NCBI GenBank assembly: GCA_026985785.1
Contig: JALSPT010000136.1
Span: 1 to 39,214 of the forward strand
Direction of reading: 5' to 3'
Length of the DNA stretch: 39,214 bases
Source of the DNA: Anaerolineales bacterium
GTDB taxonomy: Bacteria > Chloroflexota > Anaerolineae > Anaerolineales > DRMV01
Below are positions 24,904 through 33,025 of this stretch, one piece after another. Each line of letters begins with the position of its first letter. Positions within the stretch are counted from its first letter, which is position 1. A program made the position numbers and the translations under genes. The notes beneath the pieces were generated by a model, which made no database searches, was not told where the DNA came from, and saw only the letters and a list, made by a program, of their open reading frames with translations.

Positions 24904-27417
24904 ATGCTCGACACCCACGGCAAATTCTACCTCGGCAACATCTACGACCTGGAGGCTGGCAAACTCACCGACCAGCCGGTGCTCTACGACCCCGACGACC
25001 TGACCACCCACGCTTTCGTGGTCGGCATGACCGGCAGCGGCAAGACGGGGTTGTGCATCGACCTGCTGGAAGAGGCGGCCTTGCAGGGCATTCCGGCGTT
25101 GATGATCGACCCCAAGGGCGACATCACCAACGCCCTGCTGCACTTCCCCGACCTGCGCCCGGAGGACTTCGCGCCGTGGATCAACCCCGACGAAGCCCGC
25201 CGGGAAGGCAAAAGCGTGGCCGAGGTGGCCGCCACCACCGCCGATCTGTGGCGCAACGGCCTGGCCAAATGGGGCATCAGCCCCGACCGCATCCGCGCCC
25301 TCACCGAATCCGCCCATTTCGCCATCTACACCCCCGGCTCCGATGCCGGCATCCCGATTTCCATCCTTGCTTCCCTCAAAGCCCCCGACATCCCCTGGGA
25401 AGGCAACCGCGAAATCCTGCTGGAGAAAATCCAGGGCACCGTGACCGCGCTGCTCGGCCTGGTGGGCATGGACGACGTCGACCCGGTGCGCTCGCGCGAG
25501 CACATCCTGCTGAGCAACATCTTCCAGCACGCCTGGCAGCAGGGCAAAGACCTGACTTTGGCCGAACTGATTTTGCAAACCCAAAACCCGCCCTTCGACA
25601 AACTCGGCGTGTTCGACCTGGAAACCTTCTTCCCCGCCGACGAGCGCGCCGAACTCGCCATGCTGCTCAACAACATCCTCGCCGCGCCCACCTTCCAGAC
25701 CTGGCTCAGCGGCGTGCCGCTGGACATCCCCAGCCTGCTCTACGCGCCCGACGGCAAGCCGCGCCACAGCGTGTTCTACCTCGCCCACCTCAGCGACCAG
25801 GAGCGGATGTTCTTCGTCACCCTGCTGTTCGCGGCGGTGGAAACCTGGATGCGCACCCAGCCCGGCTCCGACGCCCTGCGCGCCATCCTCTACTTCGACG
25901 AAATCTACGGCTACCTGCCGCCCACGGCCAATCCGCCGTCCAAGCAGCCCATGCTGCGGATGCTCAAGCAGGCGCGTGCCTTTGGCCTCGGCCTGGTGCT
26001 GGTCACCCAAAACCCGGTGGATGTGGACTACAAGGCGCTTTCCAACATGGGCACCTGGGCAATCGGCAAACTGCAAACCGACCGCGACAAACAGCGCCTG
26101 CTCGACGGCCTGCAGGGGGCTTCCCCCGGCGTCGACCGGCAGACCTACGACCGGCTGATTTCCAGCCTGCGGAAGCGGGTCTTCTTGCTGCACAATGTGC
26201 ACGAAAAAGAGCCGGTGGTGTTCCACACCCGCTGGGCGATGAACTACCTGCCCGGCCCACTGACGCGGGCGCAAATTCCCGCGCTCAACCGGCTGGCCGG
26301 CGCGGAAGCCGCCCTCGCGCAGGAAGCCAGTCCTGCAACGCCCACCGCGCCTACCGCCGCGCCTGCCGCTGCCCAACAGCCCAGCGCACCCCAACCTGCG
26401 GCGGCTTCCCCCGACCTGGGCACCACTACCCGCCCCGCCGTGCCGCGCGGCGTGGCCGAATACTTTTTGCCCCAAAACCTCACCCTTTCGGAAGCCATCC
26501 AGGCCAGTGGGCGCAGCCTGCCGCCGGAGGCCAAAGTGGCCGGCACCTGCTACCGCCCGGTGTTGCTGGCGCAAGCCAATGTACGGCTTACCCAGCGCAA
26601 ATACCGCCTGAACAGCGAAATCGCCCGCACCGCCCTGGTGGACGAAGTCGACCGCAACGGCTTCGTGCGCTGGGAGGACTTCCTCACCGAGCGCCCGGTG
26701 GACGAGCGCGCCTTCGACCGCGCCCCGCTGCCTGAGGCCCGCTTCCTGCCGCTGGAAGCCCCCCTCAACGACGCCAAAACCCTCAAAGCCCTGAAGCGCG
26801 ATTTCGCCGACTTCGTCTATCGGGAAACCGAAGTCACCATCCGCGCCCACGAGGCGCTCAAGGTGTATGCCGGGCCGGAGGTTTCCCAGGCGGAATTCCG
26901 GCGCATGTGCAGCGAAGCGGCGCGCGAAAAGATGGAGGCCGAACTGGAGAAAGTTGCCGCCAAATTCGACCGCAAAATTGAACGGTTGCAGGAGCGCCTG
27001 GCGCGTGAGGAGCGCGAACTGGCCGAGGACGAGGAAGAATATCAGCAGCGCAAGATGGAAGAACTCGGCACCCACGCCGAAAACGTCCTCAGCCTGTTCA
27101 TGGGGCGGCGTCGGCGGCTCACTTCCTCATTGACCAAGCACCGCCTCACCGAAAAGGCCAAGGCCGACATCGAAGAATCCAAGGCCGCCATCGCCGACTA
27201 CAAGCAGCAAATTGCCGACCTGGAGAAAGAAAAAGCGGAAGCCTTGGAAGACGTGCGCCGCAAGTGGGCGGACATCGTGGAGGAAGTAGAAGAAATTCCG
27301 GTGCGGCCTTACAAGAAAGACGTCGCGGTGGAACTGTTTGGCATCGCGTGGCTGCCGTGCTATGTGGTGACCACCACCGAGGGCGAACAGGAAGAAATCC
27401 CGGCTTTTGCACCTTGA
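24904..27417 (+). CDS. HerA/VirB4-like P-loop ATPase with C-terminal coiled coil
   Basis: Predicted DNA-translocase-type ATPase of 837 residues, cytoplasmic. The N-terminal HerA-like core (about 1-450) has Walker A GMTGSGKT with Lys47 and Walker B ILYFDEIYGY with Asp332 and Glu333. The sensor-like LVLVTQNPVDVDYKALSNMGTWAIGK follows. An Ala/Pro/Thr linker (about 470-515) leads to a conserved domain (about 515-650) and a long charged coiled coil (about 660-795). A short beta-rich end carries VEEIPVRPYKKDVAVELFGIAWLP. GGGGAG at 24891-24896 favours ATG 24904 over 24898. It probably shares a transcript with rseP. No HerA partner nuclease (NurA) or secretion gene is near, so its role is unknown. 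Confidence 0.88.
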   Translation: MLDTHGKFYLGNIYDLEAGKLTDQPVLYDPDDLTTHAFVVGMTGSGKTGLCIDLLEEAALQGIPALMIDPKGDITNALLHFPDLRPEDFAPWINPDEARREGKSVAEVAATTADLWRNGLAKWGISPDRIRALTESAHFAIYTPGSDAGIPISILASLKAPDIPWEGNREILLEKIQGTVTALLGLVGMDDVDPVRSREHILLSNIFQHAWQQGKDLTLAELILQTQNPPFDKLGVFDLETFFPADERAELAMLLNNILAAPTFQTWLSGVPLDIPSLLYAPDGKPRHSVFYLAHLSDQERMFFVTLLFAAVETWMRTQPGSDALRAILYFDEIYGYLPPTANPPSKQPMLRMLKQARAFGLGLVLVTQNPVDVDYKALSNMGTWAIGKLQTDRDKQRLLDGLQGASPGVDRQTYDRLISSLRKRVFLLHNVHEKEPVVFHTRWAMNYLPGPLTRAQIPALNRLAGAEAALAQEASPATPTAPTAAPAAAQQPSAPQPAAASPDLGTTTRPAVPRGVAEYFLPQNLTLSEAIQASGRSLPPEAKVAGTCYRPVLLAQANVRLTQRKYRLNSEIARTALVDEVDRNGFVRWEDFLTERPVDERAFDRAPLPEARFLPLEAPLNDAKTLKALKRDFADFVYRETEVTIRAHEALKVYAGPEVSQAEFRRMCSEAAREKMEAELEKVAAKFDRKIERLQERLAREERELAEDEEEYQQRKMEELGTHAENVLSLFMGRRRRLTSSLTKHRLTEKAKADIEESKAAIADYKQQIADLEKEKAEALEDVRRKWADIVEEVEEIPVRPYKKDVAVELFGIAWLPCYVVTTTEGEQEEIPAFAP

Positions 27418-27425
27418 GTCTTCCG

Positions 27426-27466
27426 TAAAAACGAAACGCCCTTGCAAGGGGCGCCTCGCCATTTTT
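27426..27466. terminator. Bidirectional terminator between the ATPase and the GAF kinase
   Basis: CGCCC and GGGCG arms around a palindromic CTTGCAAG core form a stem flanked by AAAAACG on one side and ATTTTTAT on the other. The genes on both sides converge here, so it can serve both. Confidence 0.75.
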
Positions 27467-27518
27467 ATCCTGCCGTCTTCCTTGTCCTCCACGCCATGCT
27501 TGGCAAAGAGAGCCACAG

Positions 27519-28781
27519 TCAAGTAGCAAATACCTGGCGAGCCTTTTCCTGCTCCGGATGACGCGGCAACAGCACGGTAACCACCGTGCCTTTTCCCTCC
27601 TCGCTCTCGGCCCAAATCGTTCCCCGATGGGCTTCGGCCATCGCCTTGGCAATGGACAACCCCAAGCCCAGCCCGCCGTGATGGCGGGTGAGGTGTTTTT
27701 CCACCTGGTAGAAGCGGTCGAAGATGTGAGGAAGGTCCTCGGCGGGGATGCCCACGCCGGTGTCGCTGACGGCAATTTGAAAATAACGCTCATAGGGTCG
27801 TAGTTCCACCAGCACCCGCCCGCCTTTGTCGGTAAAAGCAAGGGCATTTTTGAGCAGATGCCGCAGGATGATGGTTACCTTGTCAGGGTCCACAGTGGCT
27901 ACCACGGGCTGGGGCGGCAACCGCACCTCCAAAGCAATTTGGCGCTCTTGAGCCTGCATCTTGAAGCGGGCAACAACGCCCGCGATGAGTTCTCGGACGT
28001 CTACCTCCTGCAGCCCTAAAACGGCGGTATTCTGCTGGAAGTTTTCCAGATGGCTCAGTTCCTCCACAATGTCCTTCAACTGCAGCGCGGCGCGGACGAT
28101 AGCGCGCAAAGGAGATTCATAGGGCTCCGAGAGCACCTCTTGTAAATGCGTCGCATACCCCAGGATGATGCCCAAAGGCGTGCGCAGCTCATGGGAAGCA
28201 ATGGCAATGAAATCGGACTTCATATCGTCCACGCGCCGCAGTTCCCGATATGCCCGCTGGGCCTCGGCAAGCAAACGGGCATTATGCAACGCCACGGCGG
28301 CCTGAGAGGCCAAAATAGAAGCCAATTCCATATCTTCCGGCGTGAAAGCGCCCGCTCGCTTGTTGAGAACTTCCAGCACGCCCAAAGGCTCGTCTTCCCG
28401 CAGCAAGGGCACGGCCATCAGGTTGCGGGTGGTAAATTGCAGGAGCCGGTCGATGCCTCGGAAGTGCTGTTCGGAAGAGGCCACGTGCTCTTGCACCACT
28501 GGCTTGTGCTCCACCAATGCCTTCCCCGCCAGGCTGTTGCGCAGCGGCACCGTTTGGCCTTTGAGGGCTTGCCAATGCGCAGGCGGGGCAGCCGCAAAAC
28601 GCAGTTGGTTGGTTTCGGCATCGTAGAGTAAAATAGAGGCCGCTTCGCTTTCCAGAACCTCCATCGCTGCCCCAACCACCGTGTGCAACACCTGTTGGGG
28701 ATCAAGCGCCATTCCCAGCGAGCGACAGATATCCAGCAACCGTTCCAGTTTTTGCATGCGTGAGGTGGTGTGCGAGGTCAT
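27519..28781 (-). CDS. GAF-domain histidine kinase
   Basis: Soluble sensor kinase, 420 residues. Order: GAF domain (about 15-175; RSLGMALDPQQVLHTVVGAAMEVL at its start), coiled linker, HisKA with H-box SHELRTPLGIILGY (about 195-255), and HATPase_c with HLLKNALAFTDKGG, DTGVGIPAEDLP, FDRFYQVEK and GLGLGLSIAKAM (about 300-410). No receiver or membrane segment is present. The frame is open to 28910, but the ATG at 28781 is 6 nt after an extended -10 (TGCTATAAT, minus strand). No Shine-Dalgarno is visible, pointing to a leaderless mRNA. It is divergent from ino1 with an 85-bp spacer. No partner response regulator is adjacent. Confidence 0.93.
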   Translation of the reverse strand: MTSHTTSRMQKLERLLDICRSLGMALDPQQVLHTVVGAAMEVLESEAASILLYDAETNQLRFAAAPPAHWQALKGQTVPLRNSLAGKALVEHKPVVQEHVASSEQHFRGIDRLLQFTTRNLMAVPLLREDEPLGVLEVLNKRAGAFTPEDMELASILASQAAVALHNARLLAEAQRAYRELRRVDDMKSDFIAIASHELRTPLGIILGYATHLQEVLSEPYESPLRAIVRAALQLKDIVEELSHLENFQQNTAVLGLQEVDVRELIAGVVARFKMQAQERQIALEVRLPPQPVVATVDPDKVTIILRHLLKNALAFTDKGGRVLVELRPYERYFQIAVSDTGVGIPAEDLPHIFDRFYQVEKHLTRHHGGLGLGLSIAKAMAEAHRGTIWAESEEGKGTVVTVLLPRHPEQEKARQVFAT

Positions 28782-28787
28782 GTCTGG

Positions 28788-28796
28788 ATTATAGCA
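28788..28796 (-). promoter_or_regulatory. Extended -10 of the GAF kinase, leaderless arrangement
   Basis: On the minus strand TGCTATAAT is followed by six bases (CCAGAC) and then the ATG at 28781. Initiation 6-7 bases after the -10 would put the first transcribed base at or next to the A of the start codon. No -35 is evident. Confidence 0.6.
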
Positions 28797-28866
28797 CGGA
28801 TGCATGGCGCGACCGCGCGGCGTGGCGCGCCGCATATTTTTCAAATTCCCCTTAGGAGGCTTTGAC

Positions 28867-29952
28867 ATGGCTGACAAGAAAGTGCGTGTGGCCATCATTG
28901 GGGTGGGCAACTGCGCTTCGGCGTTGGTGCAAGGTGTTCACTTCTACCGTGAGGCCAAGGACGACGATATCGTGCCCGGTCTGATGCACGTCAACCTCGG
29001 CGGTTACCACATCAGCGACATTGAATTTACAGCCGCTTTCGATGTGGTGGATACCAAGGTGGGCAAGGACCTCTCCGAGGCCATTTTCGCTTATCCCAAC
29101 AACACCTACAAGTTTGCCGACGTGCCTCACATGGGGGTCAAGGTGTACCGGGGGATGACCCACGACGGTTTGGGCAAATATCTTTCGCAAGTGCTGACTA
29201 AGGCACCCGGCCCTACCGACGATATCGTCAAAATCCTCAAAGATACTGGCACCGACGTGGTCATCAATTTCCTGCCCGTCGGCTCGGAGATGGCCACCAA
29301 GTGGTACGTCGAGCAGATTCTGGAGGCGGGGGTGGCCTTTGTCAACGGCATTCCGGTCTTCATTGCCAGTTCGGAATACTGGGCCAAACGCTTCCGCGAT
29401 CGGGGTTTGCCCGTGATCGGCGACGATATCAAATCGCAGGTGGGCGCGACCATCCTGCATCGCACATTAACCACCCTATTCGTGGATCGCGGGGTGCGCC
29501 TCGACCGCACCTATCAGTTGAATTTTGGCGGCAACACCGACTTCCTCAACATGCTGGAGCGTGAGCGCCTGGAATCCAAGAAAATCTCCAAGACCGGCGC
29601 CGTGACCAGCACCTTGCCCTACCAGCTCCCGCCGGACAACATTCACGTCGGCCCCAGCGATTACGTCCCCTGGCTAACCGACCGCAAATGGGCTTACATC
29701 CGCATGGAAGGCACCACTTTCGGCGAAGTGCCGCTCAACGTGGAGGTCAAACTGGAGGTGTGGGATTCGCCAAATTCGGCAGGCGTGATGATCGATGCTG
29801 TTCGCTGCGCCAAACTGGCGCTCGACCGCGGCATGGCAGGCCCCATCATTGGCCCCTCGGCTTACTTCATGAAAACACCCCCCAAGCAGTTCCGCGACGA
29901 CGTTGCCCGCGAAATGACCGAAGCCTTCATCCGCGGCGAAGAGACGTCTTGA
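28867..29952 (+). CDS. ino1: Inositol-3-phosphate synthase
   Basis: Converts glucose 6-phosphate to myo-inositol 3-phosphate with NAD, the first step to phosphatidylinositol-type lipids or inositol-based solutes. The 361-residue protein is the short bacterial/archaeal form. It has the NAD-binding IIGVGNCASALVQGV, then NFLPVGSEMATKWY, FVNGIPVFIAS and the active-site DDIKSQVGATILHRTL. NFGGNTDFLNM and FMKTPPKQ complete the family pattern. AGGAGG at about 28853-28858 supports ATG 28867. It stands alone on the + strand, followed by a 407-bp gap rich in repeats. The CDP-alcohol phosphatidyltransferase that would use its product is not in the window. Confidence 0.95.
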   Translation: MADKKVRVAIIGVGNCASALVQGVHFYREAKDDDIVPGLMHVNLGGYHISDIEFTAAFDVVDTKVGKDLSEAIFAYPNNTYKFADVPHMGVKVYRGMTHDGLGKYLSQVLTKAPGPTDDIVKILKDTGTDVVINFLPVGSEMATKWYVEQILEAGVAFVNGIPVFIASSEYWAKRFRDRGLPVIGDDIKSQVGATILHRTLTTLFVDRGVRLDRTYQLNFGGNTDFLNMLERERLESKKISKTGAVTSTLPYQLPPDNIHVGPSDYVPWLTDRKWAYIRMEGTTFGEVPLNVEVKLEVWDSPNSAGVMIDAVRCAKLALDRGMAGPIIGPSAYFMKTPPKQFRDDVAREMTEAFIRGEETS

Positions 29953-30047
29953 CGACTCGTTTCCCCCGTGAACATCGACCCCCTGACGACTACATCCAGG
30001 GCTTTTCAATAATGGCCCAATTTACCGTATTTTGCCGCGCCGAGGTC

Positions 30048-30169
30048 GATCTCACCCATCCCCCACCCGCCTGACAGCGGCTTTCCCCCTTCCCTCTCTT
30101 AGATAAGAGAGGGAAGGGGGGGCCCGAAAAGCGCAAAATGCGCTTTTCGGGCGGGGGTTAGGAGAGATC
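30048..30169. repeat. Structured repeat element, copy 2
   Basis: GATCTCACCCATCCCCC (30048-30064) and GGGGGTTAGGAGAGATC (30153-30169) are inverted ends matching at 14 of 17 positions. A perfect 16-bp stem with AGAT loop lies at 30085-30120. A perfect 14-bp stem (GCCCGAAAAGCGCA and its complement, AAA loop) lies at 30122-30152. Left ends of the two copies agree at 16 of 17 bases and right ends at 15 of 17. The 16-bp stem differs from copy 1 at two base pairs, both compensated. It starts 95 bp after the ino1 stop, in the gap before the phased motif cluster. Confidence 0.85.
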
Positions 30170-30201
30170 TTCGCCTCTGGAGCCATCAAGTGCAAGACTT
30201 T

Positions 30202-30240
30202 GGAAAACCCCTGGACTACACCGCCAGGGGATTTTCCTTT
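30202..30240. terminator. Probable intrinsic terminator for ino1 (also usable from the other side)
   Basis: GGAAAACCCCTGG at 30202-30214 pairs with CCAGGGGATTTTCC at 30224-30237 (one-base bulge) around a 9-nt loop, followed by TTT. The stem lies 250 bp beyond the ino1 stop, after the structured repeat. Its right arm also forms the first motif of the phased TTTTCC cluster. Confidence 0.5.
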
Positions 30241-30356
30241 GGTTGCTCACGCGTTTTCCCCTTAGGACGCCATGTTATCCGCCAGTTTTCCCCATCTATC
30301 CAGGCTTTTCCACAGGGGCGCGGGCGTTTTCCACAGATCCAGGCAGGTTTTCCACA
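30232..30356 (+). other. Phased cluster of TT(T/A)TCC motifs including three exact TTTTCCACA (DnaA-box-like) sites
   Basis: Seven same-direction motifs start at 30232, 30254, 30275, 30286, 30306, 30327 and 30348. The steps are 22, 21, 11, 20, 21 and 21 bp, all near whole or double helical turns. The last three read TTTTCCACA, which fits the general DnaA box TTWTNCACA; TTATCCGCC and TTTTCCCCA are near matches. The last box ends 4 bp before the stop of the two-helix membrane protein gene. No dnaA or dnaN is in the window, so origin, DnaA-titration or other protein binding are all possible. Confidence 0.7.
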
Positions 30357-30359
30357 GGT

Positions 30360-30734
30360 TCAGAAGCACGCGCCGACCTGTACCGTGAGGGCCGTCACCA
30401 AGGCAGCCGCCATCAGCAGGCACAACAACCCCATGGCAAGCCCGCCCAGGCGTACCAGCCATAGCAGGCCCCGGTGATCATGCGGGTGGGCGGCCAGGCT
30501 TTCCAGCCACTCGCGGTACGAGCGGCGGGTGAACCAGTGATACAGCACGGCGGGTGGGCGGCGGGCAACATCATCCTCGCTCAACCCCCAGCGGCGGAAA
30601 TTGTCCAGCCGAATTTCGGCAAACGCCCGCAAATAGCGCGTCGGTTGGAACAAAAACACCCAGCCAAACCAGCCGAAGAAGACCACCGCCAACGCGGCCA
30701 GCAGATCCAGGACCCACGAAAAAAAGGTGCACAT
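30360..30734 (-). CDS. Small two-helix membrane protein of unknown function
   Basis: I do not recognise a family. The 124 residues contain an N-terminal hydrophobic segment (about 6-30, rich in Phe and Trp) and a basic, aromatic middle (about 31-88; FRRWGLSEDDVARRPPAVLYHWFTRRSYREWLESL). A second hydrophobic segment lies near the C terminus (about 90-118). No clear Shine-Dalgarno precedes ATG 30734. It lies 8 bp after the stop of the PP2C-like/propeller gene on the same strand, so the two are probably cotranscribed. A helper or anchoring role for that protein is inference only. Confidence 0.7.
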   Translation of the reverse strand: MCTFFSWVLDLLAALAVVFFGWFGWVFLFQPTRYLRAFAEIRLDNFRRWGLSEDDVARRPPAVLYHWFTRRSYREWLESLAAHPHDHRGLLWLVRLGGLAMGLLCLLMAAALVTALTVQVGACF

Positions 30735-30742
30735 AGCGACGC

Positions 30743-33010
30743 CTACCGCAGAGAGGCCTGATAGATCATCCGCCCCGCAGCCACGAAGAGCGTTTGGGTA
30801 TCCGGATCAACGGCAAAAGCAGAGATCTCGCCTTCCAGCAGGCGCTGCGGGCGATACTGGGAGACGAAGCGCAACTGGTAAGAGAAGTGATACACTGCCT
30901 GCCCCCGGACGTCGAGCAGGTAAAGCGAGGGGTCGGGTGGGGGAGCCACGGCGATTTGGGTGAAGCGGGTATTGGGAATCACGGCTTCTTGACCGCGGCC
31001 AGGGCGGGTGTCGTTGTATGGCAACACGTCGCAGGCTAACCCTCCCCCGGCCTGAGAGTCACAGCGGGTGACCTGACCATCTTCGTGGAGCAGGTAAAAG
31101 CCTCCGCGCGTGACGGTCAGCGCAATGGCATTTTCGATACCAGGGGGCGCGCCGGTGGTGAAAGCATTATAAGGCGAAGCGCCAAATTCCCCTTCGCCGT
31201 CCATATCCACAATTTCTACGGTTTTGTTGGGCGGATCCAAGACGTAAAGCGAGCCATCCTGATAATCGATGGCGCGGGGCTGCTTCCAGTTGGATGGGGT
31301 AGCAGGGGGGAGAGCAAAGGCGGTTTCCTCCCGATCGAGGCCGCAGAGAAGCGCATGCCCCGCATCGTCAATACCGACCACGCTGTAGGCATTGGGGTAA
31401 GGTTGGAGAGCAAGGAGTGCAATATCCACTAGCGGACGCATCCCGATAGAAGCAAAAGCCGTGGTCTGACACTGAAAGTCATCATCCCGCCGGTAATGCT
31501 CCCCATCGAGGCGAAAATGAAAGACGCGCTGGCCGCTGCTTTCCAGAGCGTAGAGGTCAGCCCCCTGGAAAAGCAAACGGCGGACGGTGGTGTCGGGCGG
31601 CAGGCGATCGGAAACCGGTACGAAATCCAACCGCTGCACGCCGTCCAAGCGATCGAGTTCCTTCTGAATGCGGCTGTGAAGTGCCGCCGACGCCTCGTTG
31701 CGGTAATAGGCTTCGGCAGCCCGGACATCGCGCAGGGCTTCGACCAAAGCGTTTCGGCGGGTGATGGGCTCCTGGATGGCTTCGGCCTGGCGGGCTTCGG
31801 TTTGGGCACGGGCCAGGTAAGCGTGGAACTGCTGCAGGCGGCCGCGGCGAATGAAGACCACCACTGCAATGGTCACCACAACCAGCGGCACGGCCACCGC
31901 CGTAAGCGCCATGAAGGAGCGTGGGAGGGCAAACACTTCTTCCACTGAGGTGGAAAGCCCGCGCCTGGCAGCAGCGGCCAGCGCCCCGATGGCTTTTTCG
32001 CCGCCCAGCCAGAGGGCTGCCAGCCCCCGCCGCGCCCCCTCGCCCAGGCTACGGAAGAAAGTCCCCACCTTGGCTTTCCTCGCTTTGGCGGCGACGGGCT
32101 TCCGCGGGGGCGGAGGCGGCGAAGGCGAAGCGGCTTCCGCTTGCGGGGGGGGGTGGGAGGGCGAGGTGTCCTTCGGCGGCAGCGAAGCGCCCTTTGGGGG
32201 CGGCGGCATAGCAGGGAGAGGCGTGGGTTTGGCCTTCGTGGGCGGTGGTGGCGGAGGGGCAGCAGGCGAATCAGCCGGTTCCGCCGCAGCAGGCGGAGCA
32301 GGCGAAGGCGTTTTGGCTGGCGCTTTCTCTTGCCCCAAGACCACCCGTTTGTTCTCGCCGGTGGTACGCGGTTGCACGATGATGGCTTCTGCCTCCCCGC
32401 GGTAGGCCATCAAGCGCCGCAACAAGGGAGCGATCAGGCGGCGCTCGTTGAGGTGCAGCATCTCGTTTGTCCAACCGGCAGGGAGGTAGGGCGTCAGCAG
32501 AAGCACGTCACCGGGCTGCACGGTGGCGCTGGCAAAATAAACCCGTGTACTGCGCCCCAGCCCCAAGCCGCGCCCGCTGAGGCTCGGCTCGTGGTAATGT
32601 TGGGTTTCCTCACCCATCACCACAGCATGCATCGGGCCAGAAAGCGCCATGTAGAGCGTATGCTCGCGCCACACGGCCAGAGCAAGCCAGCCGATGGCCT
32701 GTTTGCCCTGACCGGTGAATTTGCGGTTGCGGTTGAGGAAATACAGGTTGAGCGCCGAAGCGAGTTCTTTCAACGCCGCGGTTACCGACCCCCCTTGGGA
32801 AAAATAGCGCTCGGCCAACTTATCCACCAGCGCCCGCTGCTCCTTCTTTCCCAAAGGCGCGTTGCCTTCCTGATGAAGATAGACCAGCAAGACATCGCGA
32901 CGGCGCATTCTGTGGGGGCGGCGCGGTGGCGTGTAGACGGCTGCCGCGGGGATATCGCCGTAGCCCCCGTGGCCATCGTGTCGCAAAATGAAAAGATGAT
33001 AGTTCCACAT
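30743..33010 (-). CDS. Membrane protein with degenerate PP2C-like domain, proline-rich linker, one membrane helix and beta-propeller
   Basis: The 755-residue protein has no name I recognise. Residues 1-215 resemble the PP2C phosphatase fold (KQAIGWLALAVWREHTLYMALSGPMHAVVMG; GDVLLLTPYL), but the Asp residues expected in GDSR and SDG positions are missing. A Pro/Ala/Lys-rich linker spans about 222-330, and a membrane helix about 366-390 (ALTAVAVPLVVVTIAVVVF) is followed by an Arg stop. A helical segment comes next, then a C-terminal repeat region (about 455-755; LYALESSGQ, LYVLDPPNKTVEIVD, FYLLHEDGQV, LYLLDVRGQAV) typical of an NHL/WD-like propeller, predicted extracellular. ATG 33010 lacks a clear ribosome site. 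The layout suggests a receptor with an intracellular pseudophosphatase. Confidence 0.72.
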   Translation of the reverse strand: MWNYHLFILRHDGHGGYGDIPAAAVYTPPRRPHRMRRRDVLLVYLHQEGNAPLGKKEQRALVDKLAERYFSQGGSVTAALKELASALNLYFLNRNRKFTGQGKQAIGWLALAVWREHTLYMALSGPMHAVVMGEETQHYHEPSLSGRGLGLGRSTRVYFASATVQPGDVLLLTPYLPAGWTNEMLHLNERRLIAPLLRRLMAYRGEAEAIIVQPRTTGENKRVVLGQEKAPAKTPSPAPPAAAEPADSPAAPPPPPPTKAKPTPLPAMPPPPKGASLPPKDTSPSHPPPQAEAASPSPPPPPRKPVAAKARKAKVGTFFRSLGEGARRGLAALWLGGEKAIGALAAAARRGLSTSVEEVFALPRSFMALTAVAVPLVVVTIAVVVFIRRGRLQQFHAYLARAQTEARQAEAIQEPITRRNALVEALRDVRAAEAYYRNEASAALHSRIQKELDRLDGVQRLDFVPVSDRLPPDTTVRRLLFQGADLYALESSGQRVFHFRLDGEHYRRDDDFQCQTTAFASIGMRPLVDIALLALQPYPNAYSVVGIDDAGHALLCGLDREETAFALPPATPSNWKQPRAIDYQDGSLYVLDPPNKTVEIVDMDGEGEFGASPYNAFTTGAPPGIENAIALTVTRGGFYLLHEDGQVTRCDSQAGGGLACDVLPYNDTRPGRGQEAVIPNTRFTQIAVAPPPDPSLYLLDVRGQAVYHFSYQLRFVSQYRPQRLLEGEISAFAVDPDTQTLFVAAGRMIYQASLR

Positions 33011-33025
33011 AGTCCAAAGAGAGGC

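Noticed and set aside
24640..27075. 811-codon open frame on the minus strand
   Set aside because: It is fully antisense to the HerA-like ATPase, has low-complexity Gly/Val/His-rich composition typical of reversed GC-rich coding sequence, and shows no domain; the + frame has intact Walker motifs.
30232..30356. CRISPR array
   Set aside because: Repeats are short (6-11 bp) with roughly 10-15-bp spacers, no 24-40-bp repeat is present, and no cas gene is in the window.
30190..30477. Short + strand open frame with 7-residue FPQ repeats
   Set aside because: The repeat comes from the 21-bp spaced TTTTCC motifs; it runs into the antisense of a membrane protein gene and lacks a ribosome site.
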